A stretch of 64,000 bases of DNA from Peptococcaceae bacterium UBA4068 (GCA_002382665.1 DFZA01000007.1:152538-216537); one strand, 5' to 3'; shown: positions 44,433-53,495, numbered from the stretch's first letter. Notes: generated by a model not told the origin, from the letters alone. Program-made: numbers and translations.

Positions 44433-45455
44433 CTAAAACTGGCTGATAAAGCGCAGGTCATTATCGAAAAGCAAGCGGATATCGTTGATTGCGTACTTGA
44501 GCATCGCAATCCGCTCGACGCCCATGCCGAATGCAAATCCTGTGACCTGTTCCGGATCGTAACCGGAGGCGCTTAAAACCTTAGGATGGACCATACCGCT
44601 GCCGAGAATCTCAATCCAGCCGCTGCCCTTACAGAGACGGCAACCTTTACCGCCGCAAACGAAACAGGATACATCTACCTCGGCAGATGGCTCGGTAAAA
44701 GGGAAATAACTGGGGCGCAGACGGATTTCCCGCTCTTCGCCAAACATCCGTTTCGCAAATACCAACAGCGTGCCTTTTAAATCGGCAAAACTAACGTTTT
44801 TATCTACCAACAGGCCTTCAACCTGGTGAAACATCGGTGAATGAGTAGCATCGTCGTCACGTCGATAAACACGCCCGGGACAAATAACTTTTACCGGCAA
44901 CTCCGGGCGCATCTTTTCCATAGTACGCACTTGTACCGGTGATGTTTGCGTGCGTAAAAGCATGCTCTCACCAAAATAAAACGAATCCTGCATATCGCGG
45001 GCCGGATGTTCCGGCGGTAAATTCAGCGCTTCAAAATTATAATAATCAAGTTCAATTTCCGGTCCTTCGGCAATCAAATATCCCATGCCAAGGAAAATAT
45101 CTTCTATTTCCTCAACCACTCTACTGAGAATATGCTGATTTCCTTGCGTAAATCTTTTACCAGGCAGACTCACATCAATTGTTTCGACTGCTAGCCGTGA
45201 CGACAGACCGGCTGCCTGTAATTGCAATAACCGTTGCTCGATAGCCTGCTCAACCGCTTGTTTGGCCTGATTCAAGGCAGCACCGAGCTTGGGACGTTCT
45301 TCGGGGCTTAAACCTCCCATCATTTTGGCGATTGCCGTGATTGCACCTTTTTTACCAAGATAGGCAACTTTAATTTCCTGTAATTGTTCCAAATCAGTGC
45401 AACTATCAACCGCCGCTACTGCTTCTTCCATAAGGGAAGTCAGTTTGTTCAGCAT
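44433..45455 (-). CDS. pheS: Phenylalanine--tRNA ligase alpha subunit
   Basis: 340 residues from the ATG at 45455 (GTCGGAGGT upstream); the frame open to 45512 runs through the leader terminator hairpin. Class II synthetase motifs: FLGMGYLIAEGPEIELDYYNFEALN (motif 1 region), VICPGRVYRRDDDATHSPMFHQVEG (motif 2) and GFAFGMGVERIAMLKYAI (motif 3). CFVCGGKGCRLCKGSGWIEI is typical of bacterial PheS. Confidence 0.97.
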   Translation of the reverse strand: MLNKLTSLMEEAVAAVDSCTDLEQLQEIKVAYLGKKGAITAIAKMMGGLSPEERPKLGAALNQAKQAVEQAIEQRLLQLQAAGLSSRLAVETIDVSLPGKRFTQGNQHILSRVVEEIEDIFLGMGYLIAEGPEIELDYYNFEALNLPPEHPARDMQDSFYFGESMLLRTQTSPVQVRTMEKMRPELPVKVICPGRVYRRDDDATHSPMFHQVEGLLVDKNVSFADLKGTLLVFAKRMFGEEREIRLRPSYFPFTEPSAEVDVSCFVCGGKGCRLCKGSGWIEILGSGMVHPKVLSASGYDPEQVTGFAFGMGVERIAMLKYAINDIRLLFDNDLRFISQF

Positions 45456-45470
45456 CGTTTTACCTCCGAC

Positions 45471-45512
45471 AAAAAAATAATGCCTTTCGTCCCGGTAAAG
45501 GAGGAAAGGCAT
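45471..45512 (-). terminator. Intrinsic terminator in the pheS leader (attenuator)
   Basis: Minus-strand stem ATGCCTTTC / GAAAGGCAT followed by TATTTTTTT, between the YqzL-like micro-gene and the pheS RBS. It must be bypassed for pheST expression from the upstream promoter. No T-box motif was seen in this leader. Confidence 0.75.
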
Positions 45513-45570
45513 AGTTCAACTGTTAAAACAGACCGAGTTGATCAATAACCCCTTTTGTTTCCGGCCCGAA

Positions 45571-45663
45571 TTATTGCAAGCTCATTCTGCGATAAAATAT
45601 ATATGCCGCTATCGAACCAGTTTGTTCAAAAATCTTCCACAAAGCATCTGTATTCATTCTCAT
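45571..45663 (-). CDS. YqzL-like 30-residue protein in the pheST leader
   Basis: Reading MRMNTDALWKIFEQTGSIAA then YIFYRRMSLQ, stop at 45571-45573. The pattern W-K-x-F-x-x-T-G-x-I-x-A-Y matches small YqzL family proteins, whose function is unknown. Start ATG 45663 has AAAGGT 8 bases upstream; ATG 45657 is an alternative. Two Phe and two Tyr codons are present, so it could also act as a leader peptide for attenuation at the following terminator. Confidence 0.65.
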   Translation of the reverse strand: MRMNTDALWKIFEQTGSIAAYIFYRRMSLQ

Positions 45664-45706
45664 GGCAGCACTACCTTTCGCAACTCCAGGGAGAATTATT
45701 AGCTAT

Positions 45707-45735
45707 ATTATAGCATAGACTCCCCCAAAAGGCAA
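45707..45735 (-). promoter_or_regulatory. Promoter of the pheST transcript
   Basis: Minus strand TTGCCT (plus 45730-45735), 17-bp spacer, TATAAT (plus 45707-45712). It would start transcription about 40 bases before the YqzL-like gene. Confidence 0.7.
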
Positions 45736-45789
45736 TTATAAATCTGGAAAATTTTTATACGTCAATTTTCTCCCCCCGGTGCCCGATAA

Positions 45790-46596
45790 TTAGCATTCAA
45801 TGTCATATCTTTGTTGCAGCGTTTGATATAACAGTACAGCTGCTGCTACCGCCACATTTAAAGATTCGCTTATCTGCGACATTGGCAGCATAATTGCAGC
45901 ATCAGCCGCTGCGTGCCAAAAATCGCCAACACCATAAGCCTCCGCACCTAATATATACGCATGAGGTTTGATTAATTGCTCTTGCCAATATATTTGCTTG
46001 GCATCGGCAGCCGTCATAAATAAACGCACTTGTCTCCTGCGGCACAATGATAGAGCGTCTTGCTCATCGGCAACCCAAATCGGCAGTCTCAAAGCTGCTC
46101 CCATTGCTGCGCGCATCACTTTTGGAGAAGTCCAATCTGTACAATTACCGGTTAATATCAGCCCGTCAACCGCTGTTGCCTCGGCTGTACGGATGATCGT
46201 ACCAAGATTGCCGGGATCGGAAATGCCGTCGGCAATCAGTAAAAAATCACACTTTGAGTCTGAAATTTTCTGATAGGCATCAGCAGGATAACGGACTGCT
46301 AAAACAACGCCCTGCGAATGCTCGGTCGCAGCCGCACGCGCCAATAAAGGGGCCGCTGCGGAAAAAACTTTTACTCCCCGTAACCTCAAACCATCAATAA
46401 CCTGACCAACTCTGGGCTGATCCGGTAGCATTTGCTCGATCAAGGCAAACTCTATATCCGCACCGGAGCGCAGCGCCTCCTCGGTAGCGCGTACTCCTTC
46501 AATGATAGTTAAGCCTGTCTCGCGTCTCCTTTTTGGTTGCTGCAGGGAGGCTAATAACTTTATATATTGATTATCACGGGAAATAATCTCTTCCAT
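45790..46596 (-). CDS. SpoU/TrmH-family rRNA or tRNA methyltransferase
   Basis: 268 residues. N-terminal substrate-binding domain and knotted SPOUT catalytic domain: LIADGISDPGNLGTIIRTAEA (motif 1), YILGAEAYGVGDFW (motif 2), LPMSQISESLNVAVAAAVLLYQ (motif 3). Probably 2'-O-ribose methylation; target unknown. Lies between rplT and pheS, as in many Firmicutes. Confidence 0.92.
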   Translation of the reverse strand: MEEIISRDNQYIKLLASLQQPKRRRETGLTIIEGVRATEEALRSGADIEFALIEQMLPDQPRVGQVIDGLRLRGVKVFSAAAPLLARAAATEHSQGVVLAVRYPADAYQKISDSKCDFLLIADGISDPGNLGTIIRTAEATAVDGLILTGNCTDWTSPKVMRAAMGAALRLPIWVADEQDALSLCRRRQVRLFMTAADAKQIYWQEQLIKPHAYILGAEAYGVGDFWHAAADAAIMLPMSQISESLNVAVAAAVLLYQTLQQRYDIEC

Positions 46597-46674
46597 ACTA
46601 TTTTCTCCAAAAACTTATTGTATTGATTATACTATATACCTGCGCTGTCGTCTATACCTGCCAACAATAAAAAC

Positions 46675-46699
46675 CAGCGCAACCTCAAGGATTGCGCTG
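46675..46699 (-). terminator. Terminator of the infC-rpmI-rplT operon
   Basis: Minus-strand stem CAGCGCAA / TTGCGCTG with an internal CC/GG extension, followed by GGTTTTTATTG, just after the rplT stop. Confidence 0.8.
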
Positions 46700-46721
46700 A
46701 TATAATTATCTTTATATTAGA

Positions 46722-47075
46722 TTACAGATTAGCTTTGGCGACATCGGCAAATTTGCTAAACGCCGCGGCGTCGCTGACGGCCATTTCGGCTAAAACCTTA
46801 CGGTTTACATCAACGCCGGCAACTTTAAGGCCGTGAACCATTTTACTGTATGATAAACCGTTAATTCTGGCTGCCGCATTGATACGGGCAATCCACAATT
46901 TGCGAAAATCACCTTTCTTTTTGCGCCTATGCGCGAAAGAATAATATAGCGAATGGAGCAATTGCTCGTTTGCTACTTTAAACAGCTTGGAATTGGAAGC
47001 TCTATAGCCTTTGGCTAATTTCAAGACTTTTTTATGCCGTTGATGACGCGTATATCCTCTTTTAACTCTGGTCAT
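46722..47075 (-). CDS. rplT: 50S ribosomal protein L20
   Basis: 117 residues. MTRVKRGYTRHQRHKKVLKLAKGYRAS is the classical L20 start, with FRKLWIARINAAARINGLSYS in the middle. Binds 23S rRNA early in 50S assembly and usually represses its own operon through the leader. Confidence 0.98.
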   Translation of the reverse strand: MTRVKRGYTRHQRHKKVLKLAKGYRASNSKLFKVANEQLLHSLYYSFAHRRKKKGDFRKLWIARINAAARINGLSYSKMVHGLKVAGVDVNRKVLAEMAVSDAAAFSKFADVAKANL

Positions 47076-47104
47076 TATTTAATCCTCTCTTTCGACTAAT
47101 GTGC

Positions 47105-47302
47105 TTATGCGTACGGCAGGAGCCTTCTGGTTTTTTTGGCTTCTCCCGGAGTTAAAATATCGCTTTTACGTAAATTCCGTTTACGTTTGGACGATTTTTT
47201 TCCTAAAATATGGCTGCAATAAGCATGATGTCGCGATAATTTGCCAGTACCGGTAACCTTGATTCTCTTGGCGGCACCACGATGTGTTTTCATTTTTGGC
47301 AT
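47105..47302 (-). CDS. rpmI: 50S ribosomal protein L35
   Basis: 65 residues from the ATG at 47302 (GAGGGAACATC upstream): MPKMKTHRGAAKRIKVTGTG, typical L35. The open frame extends 15 codons further up but without family similarity. Middle gene of infC-rpmI-rplT. Confidence 0.97.
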   Translation of the reverse strand: MPKMKTHRGAAKRIKVTGTGKLSRHHAYCSHILGKKSSKRKRNLRKSDILTPGEAKKTRRLLPYA

Positions 47303-47380
47303 GATGTTCCCTCTTTCCTCAAAATATATTTCTTGCAATACTGCCAATAAATTCGGCGTAGAAAAGTATATAACGAAGTA

Positions 47381-47887
47381 TTAAGCGTGTTTGGGGGCAA
47401 AAATAACAATCATGTTTTTCCCCTCTATTTTAGCCGGTCTTTCAACGGCCGCAACATCAGACAAACGTTCAATCATCCGCTGGCATAAAACTAATCCCAG
47501 ATCGGTATGGGTAATTTCGCGTCCGCGAAACATTACGGTTGCTTTTACTTTATCGCCATCCTTGAGAAATCGTTCCGCATTTTTTACCTTAGTATCAAAA
47601 TCATGATCCTCGATATTCGGCCGGAATTTGACTTCTTTAATTTGAACTACTTTTTGGTTTTTCCGCGCTTCTTTTTCACGCTTCGACTGTTCGAAACAGT
47701 ACTTACCATAATCCATTATCCGGCATACCGGCGGATGGGCATTGGGGGAAATCTCAACAAGATCTAAACCTTTTCTAATTGCTAAGTCCAGAGCGTCTTT
47801 GAGCGACATCACGGATTGTTCCTGATCGTCGCCGACAAGCCGCACCTCCGTACCCCTGATTTCTTCGTTAATACGCAGTTCCTTAAT
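47381..47887 (-). CDS. infC: Translation initiation factor IF-3 (AUU start)
   Basis: 168 residues if read from an ATT codon at 47887: (I/M)KELRINEEIRGTEVRLVGDD. GGAGGTG lies 7 bases before this ATT. The only later normal start (GTG at 47845) would delete the conserved INEEIRGTE segment. infC of E. coli also starts with AUU, which lets IF-3 control its own synthesis. Two domains joined by a helical KREKEARKNQK linker. Confidence 0.95.
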   Translation of the reverse strand: MKELRINEEIRGTEVRLVGDDQEQSVMSLKDALDLAIRKGLDLVEISPNAHPPVCRIMDYGKYCFEQSKREKEARKNQKVVQIKEVKFRPNIEDHDFDTKVKNAERFLKDGDKVKATVMFRGREITHTDLGLVLCQRMIERLSDVAAVERPAKIEGKNMIVIFAPKHA

Positions 47888-47910
47888 TATTTTTCACCTC
47901 CATAAATTTA

Positions 47911-48035
47911 AAAAAAGCGGCATTGCCGCTTCCATATCAATATAGCTACGCTCAAAAATAAACGTTTTGCCATATCAACCTGTGCATCTAAAAGATTACA
48001 GGTGAGAAGCGTGCAACTTCTACTTGTTATAACAG
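47911..48035 (-). ncRNA. L20-type leader of infC with terminator
   Basis: Minus strand: AGAAGTTGCACGCTTCT stem, CACCTGTAATC...GATGCACAGGTTG pairing, then AAGCGGC / GCCGCTT followed by TTTTTTT at 47911-47931. Position and the terminator fit the autoregulatory L20 leader known from Bacillus. Confidence 0.6.
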
Positions 48036-48095
48036 GGATATTTTATCACATCACTTTTAAACTGTCAAGATTTTTCATTTGATAATTTAACAAAA

Positions 48096-48581
48096 TTATA
48101 ATAAATATTCCACTGCTTTTCCGGTGGCCAAACTGCCCCCAACATCCAAAACCCGTTGATTGGTACTGCCGCGCCATTTAAGATTCAGACTTTTATTATA
48201 AAGTTTAAACGGTCCGTCAATTAATACGTCAATTTGCTGCAGTAACGGCAAATATCTGTTATCCGCAGTTAATTGCTCATAAGTATAGCCGCTATAGCAC
48301 CAAACATTTAAACCCAATTGATGAGCCTGCTGCGCTAAAGCGGCGCAATCTTGGACCTGTAAAAAAGGCTCGCCGCCGGAGAGCGTCAAACCATCGGTTA
48401 AGGGGTTTGACGCCATTTTCTTTACTATATCTGCCACTGCTATTTCCTTACCACCGTTCAAGTCATGGGTAGAAGGATTATGACAGCCCTGGCAATTATG
48501 CAGACAGCCTTGAGTAAATACTACAAAACGCATACCCTGGCCGTCAACGATTGAATCCTGGAGCAGTTGTGCTATCCTCAT
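48096..48581 (-). CDS. nrdG: Anaerobic ribonucleotide reductase activating protein
   Basis: 161 residues. Radical-SAM enzyme; cluster cysteines in FTQGCLHNCQGCHNPSTH (about 26-33) and LTLSGGEPFLQ for AdoMet binding. Makes the glycyl radical on NrdD, whose gene is 45 bases upstream in the same operon. Confidence 0.96.
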   Translation of the reverse strand: MRIAQLLQDSIVDGQGMRFVVFTQGCLHNCQGCHNPSTHDLNGGKEIAVADIVKKMASNPLTDGLTLSGGEPFLQVQDCAALAQQAHQLGLNVWCYSGYTYEQLTADNRYLPLLQQIDVLIDGPFKLYNKSLNLKWRGSTNQRVLDVGGSLATGKAVEYLL

Positions 48582-48625
48582 TGTTTTCTCCTGATATGTC
48601 TTTTTGACATACCGCTAATATTCGG

Positions 48626-50965
48626 TTAACAGGAACAATCGATATTATGTTTAACGCGGTCTCTTTCCTCAGCTTTTTTAGCATTGTTGAAGCGATCGAC
48701 CGTGCCAACTAAATAGCCGGTAATGCGGCGGATGCGATCAAAACCGACTTCTCCGTCAGTCTCGCGGCGGCCGCAGCCCGGACATTCGTCTTTGATTATA
48801 CCGCTATAACCGCAAACCGGATCTCTGTCGACAGGATGATTGATCGATCCGTAACCGATACCGCACTTCTGCATATACCTGACGACCTTTTCAAATGCTT
48901 CGATATTATCCAATGGGTCGCCGTCCATTTCGATATAAGTAATATGGCCGGCATTGGTCAGATTGTGATAAGGGGCTTCGATATTGATTTTTTCAAATGC
49001 GGCAATCGGGAAATAAACGGGGATATGGAAACTGTTGGTATAATAGTCTTTGTCGGTAACGCCGGGGATTTCGCCATAAAGCTCTCGGTCCAGCCGTACA
49101 AAACGTCCGGCTAAACCCTCCGCAGGCGTCGCTAACAGGGTGATGTTTAAACCATAATGACGGCTGGCGTTATCGAGCTTGGCGCGCATATAACCAACAA
49201 TTTCCAGCCCTAAATTCTGTGCCTGCTCGCTCTCGCCATGATGGAAGTCGATCAAGCTTTTCAGCGTTTCCGCCAAGCCGATAAATCCTACTGATAAAGT
49301 ACCGTGTTTTAATATCTCACCTATTTCATCATTCCAATCGAGCTTCTCGCTACCCAGCCAAACGCCCTGCCCCATCAGGAAGGGGAAGTTTTTAACCTTC
49401 TTTTTGCACTGAATAGTAAAGCGTTCCAGTAACTGATTGATAACCAGATCCAGTTTCTGATCGAGAGACTCAAAAAATACGCCAATATCACCCTTGGCCT
49501 TGATAGCCAGGCGTGGTAAATTGATCGAAGTAAACGAGAGATTGCCTCGGCCATTGGATATAACCTGCCCAGGATCGTAAACATTGCCAATAACACGCGT
49601 TCGGCAGCCCATATAGGCAATTTCTGTTTCCGGTTGCCCCTCTTTATAAAATGAAGCGTTAAAAGGAGCGTCCATAAATGAGAAATTGGGGAAAAGCCTC
49701 TTGGCGCTGCAGCGGCAGGCCAATTTGAACAAATCGTAATTAGGATCGCCGGGATTAAAATTAACGCCTTCTTTGACACGAAAAATCTGGATTGGAAAAA
49801 TAGGCGTTTCCCCGTTACCTAACCCGTCTTCTGTGGAAAGCAACAGGTTACGCATAACCATCCGACCTTCCGGCGAAGTATCCATACCGTAATTGATCGA
49901 GGAAAAAGGCGTCTGCGCGCCGGCGCGGCTATGCATGGTATTAAGATTATGGATAAATGCTTCCATAGCCTGGAAGGTTGCCCGATCGGTATCCTTAATT
50001 GCCTGTTGCAAGGCGAACTGCTGTGCTTTGACGGCGCTTTCTTCGCTATCAGCAAACTTGCCGACCAACAGTGACAGTTCTGTTTGCAGATAATTTTCGT
50101 TATTTTCAAGCGTAGGCATCAAACCGGTATCTGCTTTAATCTTTTTTACCATGGCTTTTAGCTCAATCTCTTGATCGGGACGGCCATCTATAATCGTCAG
50201 CGCCCGCGCCAGATTCTGCGTATATAACCGCACAAATGTTTTGCGTACACCCTGCGCCATACTATAATCAAAATTAACGATACTTTGGCCACCATGCTGG
50301 TCGTTTTGGTTAGATTGAATGGCAATGCAAGACAGCGCTGAATATGAGGCGATATCGTTTGGCTCACGTAGCGTGCCATGTCCGGTAGAAAAACCGCCGT
50401 CGAACAATTTAATCAGATCTATCTGACAACAAGTGGTTGTTAAAGTATAAAAGTCAAGGTCATGTATATGAATATCACCCTCGCGGTGCGCTTTTGCATA
50501 GGCAGGATTTAGTACAAACATTTCATAAAACTGCTTGGCCCCTTCGGAACCGTATTTGAGCATAGCACCCATGGCGGTATCGCCGTCAATATTGGCATTT
50601 TCCCGTTTTATATCGCTGTCTTTAGCATCTGCAAAAGTAATTTCTTCATAGCGCCTCATTAACCGGGTATTCATTTCGCGCACGCGGCTGCGCTCCCAAC
50701 GGTAAAGTATATATGCTTTGGCAGTCTGAATATAGCCGTTATCCATCAGCACCTGCTCGACGACATCTTGAATATGCTCCACTTCCGGGCTGGGATTGTT
50801 TTCATGTTCCAATAATATCAATACGTCTTCTGCCAAACGCTTTGCATCTTGTTCTTTGCCCGAATGATATGTAGCATTGAACGCTTTATTGATGGCTTCA
50901 GCAATTTTGTCCAACTCGAAATGTGCTAATCGGCCATCCCTCTTTTTAATGCTGGTGATCATCAT
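48626..50965 (-). CDS. nrdD: Anaerobic ribonucleoside-triphosphate reductase
   Basis: 779 residues from the ATG at 50965 (GAGAGGAAAACGAGT upstream). N-terminal ATP-cone (ITSIKKRDGRLAHFELDKIA to about 95), GRE catalytic core, C-terminal zinc site (VCGYSGIIKDECPGCGRRET) and the glycyl radical Gly in RIRRITGYLVG near residue 750. Reduces NTPs to dNTPs without oxygen. Confidence 0.96.
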   Translation of the reverse strand: MMITSIKKRDGRLAHFELDKIAEAINKAFNATYHSGKEQDAKRLAEDVLILLEHENNPSPEVEHIQDVVEQVLMDNGYIQTAKAYILYRWERSRVREMNTRLMRRYEEITFADAKDSDIKRENANIDGDTAMGAMLKYGSEGAKQFYEMFVLNPAYAKAHREGDIHIHDLDFYTLTTTCCQIDLIKLFDGGFSTGHGTLREPNDIASYSALSCIAIQSNQNDQHGGQSIVNFDYSMAQGVRKTFVRLYTQNLARALTIIDGRPDQEIELKAMVKKIKADTGLMPTLENNENYLQTELSLLVGKFADSEESAVKAQQFALQQAIKDTDRATFQAMEAFIHNLNTMHSRAGAQTPFSSINYGMDTSPEGRMVMRNLLLSTEDGLGNGETPIFPIQIFRVKEGVNFNPGDPNYDLFKLACRCSAKRLFPNFSFMDAPFNASFYKEGQPETEIAYMGCRTRVIGNVYDPGQVISNGRGNLSFTSINLPRLAIKAKGDIGVFFESLDQKLDLVINQLLERFTIQCKKKVKNFPFLMGQGVWLGSEKLDWNDEIGEILKHGTLSVGFIGLAETLKSLIDFHHGESEQAQNLGLEIVGYMRAKLDNASRHYGLNITLLATPAEGLAGRFVRLDRELYGEIPGVTDKDYYTNSFHIPVYFPIAAFEKINIEAPYHNLTNAGHITYIEMDGDPLDNIEAFEKVVRYMQKCGIGYGSINHPVDRDPVCGYSGIIKDECPGCGRRETDGEVGFDRIRRITGYLVGTVDRFNNAKKAEERDRVKHNIDCSC

Positions 50966-51041
50966 ACTCGTTTTCCTCTCTTTTTCCTTGATTAGAAACA
51001 GACTTTTTTTGATAAACATCCGGGCTGTTATATATTATGTA

Positions 51042-51095
51042 ACTTACAATATGTAGTATTTTTCTGTCTACCATCCATGCATATATAGTACAATA
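51042..51095 (-). promoter_or_regulatory. Candidate tandem NrdR boxes upstream of nrdD
   Basis: Two partial matches to the NrdR palindrome (acaCwAtATaTwGtgt type): ttacaatatgtagta centred near 51051 and tgcatatatagta centred near 51084. Centre distance of about 32 bp is three helical turns, as is usual for tandem NrdR boxes. Neither is a full consensus. Confidence 0.4.
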
Positions 51096-51188
51096 GTACA
51101 AGCTTAATTTTGAAAAGTCAATAAAATCAAGACTAAAATAGAGATTAAAATTATATATTATTATATTGATCTAGTAGACAAATTAAAA

Positions 51189-51211
51189 AACGCCAGTAAA
51201 TCACTGGCGTT
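51189..51211 (-). terminator. Terminator after folD
   Basis: Minus-strand stem AACGCCAGT / ACTGGCGTT with loop GATTT followed by TTTTAA; ends the nusB-fchA-folD direction transcript. Confidence 0.85.
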
Positions 51212-51235
51212 ATATTTTTCAATGTATCACTTTAT

Positions 51236-52090
51236 TTATATCTTAGAGAGATTTTTGGCAGCATCAACCAGATGTTTAGCCAGACAACTGGTGGTAACAG
51301 TGCCAATACCTCCAGGTACCGGCGTAATTTGCGCCACCTTTTCCACAACAGCGTCAAAGTCGACATCACCGCAAAGTTTTCCATCTTGGTCTACATTGAT
51401 ACCCACGTCTATTACTATCTGTCCGGATGAAATAAAATCACTGCCAATCATTTTTGCCGAACCTGCAGCAGCAATTACAATATCAGCATCGCGTACTGTT
51501 TGCGCTAAATCTTTGGTACGGGTATGACAAATGGTTACTGTTGCATGGCGCTGCAGCAAAAGAATCGCCAACGGTTTACCGACAACCATGCTGCGGCCAA
51601 TTAAAGTTACTTTTTTGCCGGTCAGATCAAAACCGTAAAAATCAAGCAATTCAATTACTGCCTCAGGCGTACATGGTGGATAGCCGCCGCTATCACCGGC
51701 AAATAATTTAGCTATATTAATTGGCGTCAGGCAATCAACGTCTTTGATAGGATCGAGATGATATTTGATAACATTTTCATCGATCTGTTTCGGCAAAGGA
51801 CGGAAGACCAATACGCCGTGGACTTCTTTATCTTCATTTAGTTTGCGCAGTTCTCTAATAAAATCACCCTGTTCGACATTTTGCGGTAATTCCACTACGT
51901 TAAGGCCTATTCCTAAGTCACCAAAACGCTTTTTGGCACTGTTTTCGTAAGCAATATCATCAGCTTTGGCGCCACAGCGCACAATCACCATCAACGGCGC
52001 AATTCCGTGAGATTTCAGATTGGCTACTTCGGCTAATAATTCTTCTTTAATGGCTGCTACAACCGCATTACCCTTCAATAATTTTTCCAT
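51236..52090 (-). CDS. folD: Methylene-THF dehydrogenase / methenyl-THF cyclohydrolase
   Basis: 284 residues. Bifunctional folate enzyme. YENSAKKRFGDLGIGLN (catalytic Lys region), GVLVFRPLPKQIDE, VDCLTPINIAKL, GRSMVVGKPLAILLLQRHATVTICH and TPVPGGIGTVTTSCLAKH are diagnostic. Lies 9 bases after a cyclodeaminase-type gene, consistent with a one-carbon pair. Confidence 0.96.
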   Translation of the reverse strand: MEKLLKGNAVVAAIKEELLAEVANLKSHGIAPLMVIVRCGAKADDIAYENSAKKRFGDLGIGLNVVELPQNVEQGDFIRELRKLNEDKEVHGVLVFRPLPKQIDENVIKYHLDPIKDVDCLTPINIAKLFAGDSGGYPPCTPEAVIELLDFYGFDLTGKKVTLIGRSMVVGKPLAILLLQRHATVTICHTRTKDLAQTVRDADIVIAAAGSAKMIGSDFISSGQIVIDVGINVDQDGKLCGDVDFDAVVEKVAQITPVPGGIGTVTTSCLAKHLVDAAKNLSKI

Positions 52091-52099
52091 AACGGCCTC

Positions 52100-52726
52100 C
52101 TATTTCCTTACAGCGTTTGTCACATCATTAACCACTTTATCCGCGCGCTGTGTCCATTCGCCTAACAATTCATCAACTTTATCATCAAGTTGAGCTGCAT
52201 ATTCCCGCTCTTTCATCAAGGCCGTATTGATATAAACATTGAGCGAAGCGCCAATCAGCGCGCTGCGGCAAAATGTTGCGCCCACGCCGACATCAGAAAT
52301 TACCATTCGCGAACCTTTTTTCGCCAGCTCTTCAAGCAAAACTATCGTTTCTGTAACCTTTTCCATAATTTCTAACGGTACCGCGCTAGCATCATGCAAG
52401 CATTTCTCCATGACCTGCTCGCGCAGCGCGATTTCATTGGGAGTATCCTTGGGCAGCCCATAAGCTTTGGCCAGCGGCGCGAATACCCTAGCATCGGCAT
52501 TGACCAATTCTTCAAACTGCAGCCGCAGCTGTTGGGCATCGGCTAAGATCCGTTCAATATCTTCCTGGTATTCGGCATACTTCTTTTTGCCGGAAGTTAG
52601 ATTGGCAACCATGCTAGCTAATGCCGTAGATAGAGCCGCGCAAAATGCACTGGCTCCGCCACCGCCTGGGGTCGGATCCCCTGATGCCAACTTGCTTAAA
52701 AATTCCTTACAGCTTGCTTGTAACAT
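52100..52726 (-). CDS. fchA: Cyclodeaminase/cyclohydrolase (FchA-like)
   Basis: 208 residues, all-helical FTCD_C family. SGDPTPGGGGASAFCAALSTALASMV is the folate-binding start. Methenyltetrahydrofolate cyclohydrolase or formiminotetrahydrofolate cyclodeaminase; co-location with folD favours one-carbon folate interconversion. Confidence 0.88.
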   Translation of the reverse strand: MLQASCKEFLSKLASGDPTPGGGGASAFCAALSTALASMVANLTSGKKKYAEYQEDIERILADAQQLRLQFEELVNADARVFAPLAKAYGLPKDTPNEIALREQVMEKCLHDASAVPLEIMEKVTETIVLLEELAKKGSRMVISDVGVGATFCRSALIGASLNVYINTALMKEREYAAQLDDKVDELLGEWTQRADKVVNDVTNAVRK

Positions 52727-52810
52727 TTGATCTGTCCTCCAAGATTATTACTATAACAAAGGGCATGTATTTTATTGTATCAACTTTAAAATAGCTGCCC
52801 AAATGAGCAG

Positions 52811-53245
52811 CTATACTTCGCTATCTTCAGTATCGGTATCAGGTGGTTTAATTTCATGTACATATATGCTGTCTAATATACCATTAACAAATTTGGCGCT
52901 TTGATCATCAGAAAATTTTTTGGCCAATTCAACTGCTTCATTGATAACTATATTTGCTGATATTTCTTTACAGAAAAACAACTCATAGATGCCTAAACGC
53001 AATATACTCTTGTCAATATTGGTAAAACGGTTTATATCCCAGCCACGGGCATATTTTTGAATCTTTTGGTCAATGACCTCTAAATTTTCCTCAACACCTT
53101 TAATCAATGATACAACAAACTCAGCGTTTTCTCCAGAAAGTTCCGCTTCGTCAAGTGTTAATATTGTCATGTCCCAATCATTGTCGCCCACATCGCGTTG
53201 AAACAGCATTTGCAGCGATGTTTCTCGTGCTTTGCGTCTACCCAT
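52811..53245 (-). CDS. nusB: Transcription antitermination factor NusB
   Basis: 144 residues. Starts MGRRKARETSLQMLFQRDVG; helical, with RFTNIDKSILRLGIYELFF and VINEAVELAKKFSDDQSAKFVNGILD. Binds boxA RNA together with NusE during rRNA transcription. Confidence 0.95.
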   Translation of the reverse strand: MGRRKARETSLQMLFQRDVGDNDWDMTILTLDEAELSGENAEFVVSLIKGVEENLEVIDQKIQKYARGWDINRFTNIDKSILRLGIYELFFCKEISANIVINEAVELAKKFSDDQSAKFVNGILDSIYVHEIKPPDTDTEDSEV

Positions 53246-53257
53246 TATGCCAACCTC

Positions 53258-53476
53258 TTAATCTTTAAATAGTTTTTCCATCGATTCTTTAATGTTGACT
53301 TTTTCATCAATTTTTTTGCCTATATATAAACCAATGAATATACAAATAAAGATAAATATCGTTTTCCAAAAGCCGACGCCGATCACAAGCAAGGCAAAGA
53401 ACAGTGCAACGATAATACCGACAATCTTTCCTTTGTTGTTATTCCAGATTTCCAACCACAAAGAATACCAATCCAT
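53258..53476 (-). CDS. DUF2273 small membrane protein
   Basis: 72 residues with two membrane segments (about 18-34 and 36-54) between a Trp-rich N-terminus and a basic amphipathic tail. DUF2273 proteins occur between amaP/asp23 and nusB; they probably anchor Asp23 complexes to the membrane. Confidence 0.82.
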   Translation of the reverse strand: MDWYSLWLEIWNNNKGKIVGIIVALFFALLVIGVGFWKTIFIFICIFIGLYIGKKIDEKVNIKESMEKLFKD

Positions 53477-53495
53477 CAGCGCACCCTCCTTTGAG

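Noticed and set aside
45456..45735. Possible T-box leader for pheST
   Set aside because: No T-box sequence (UGGnACCGCG type) or specifier stem was found; a small gene and a simple terminator explain the region.
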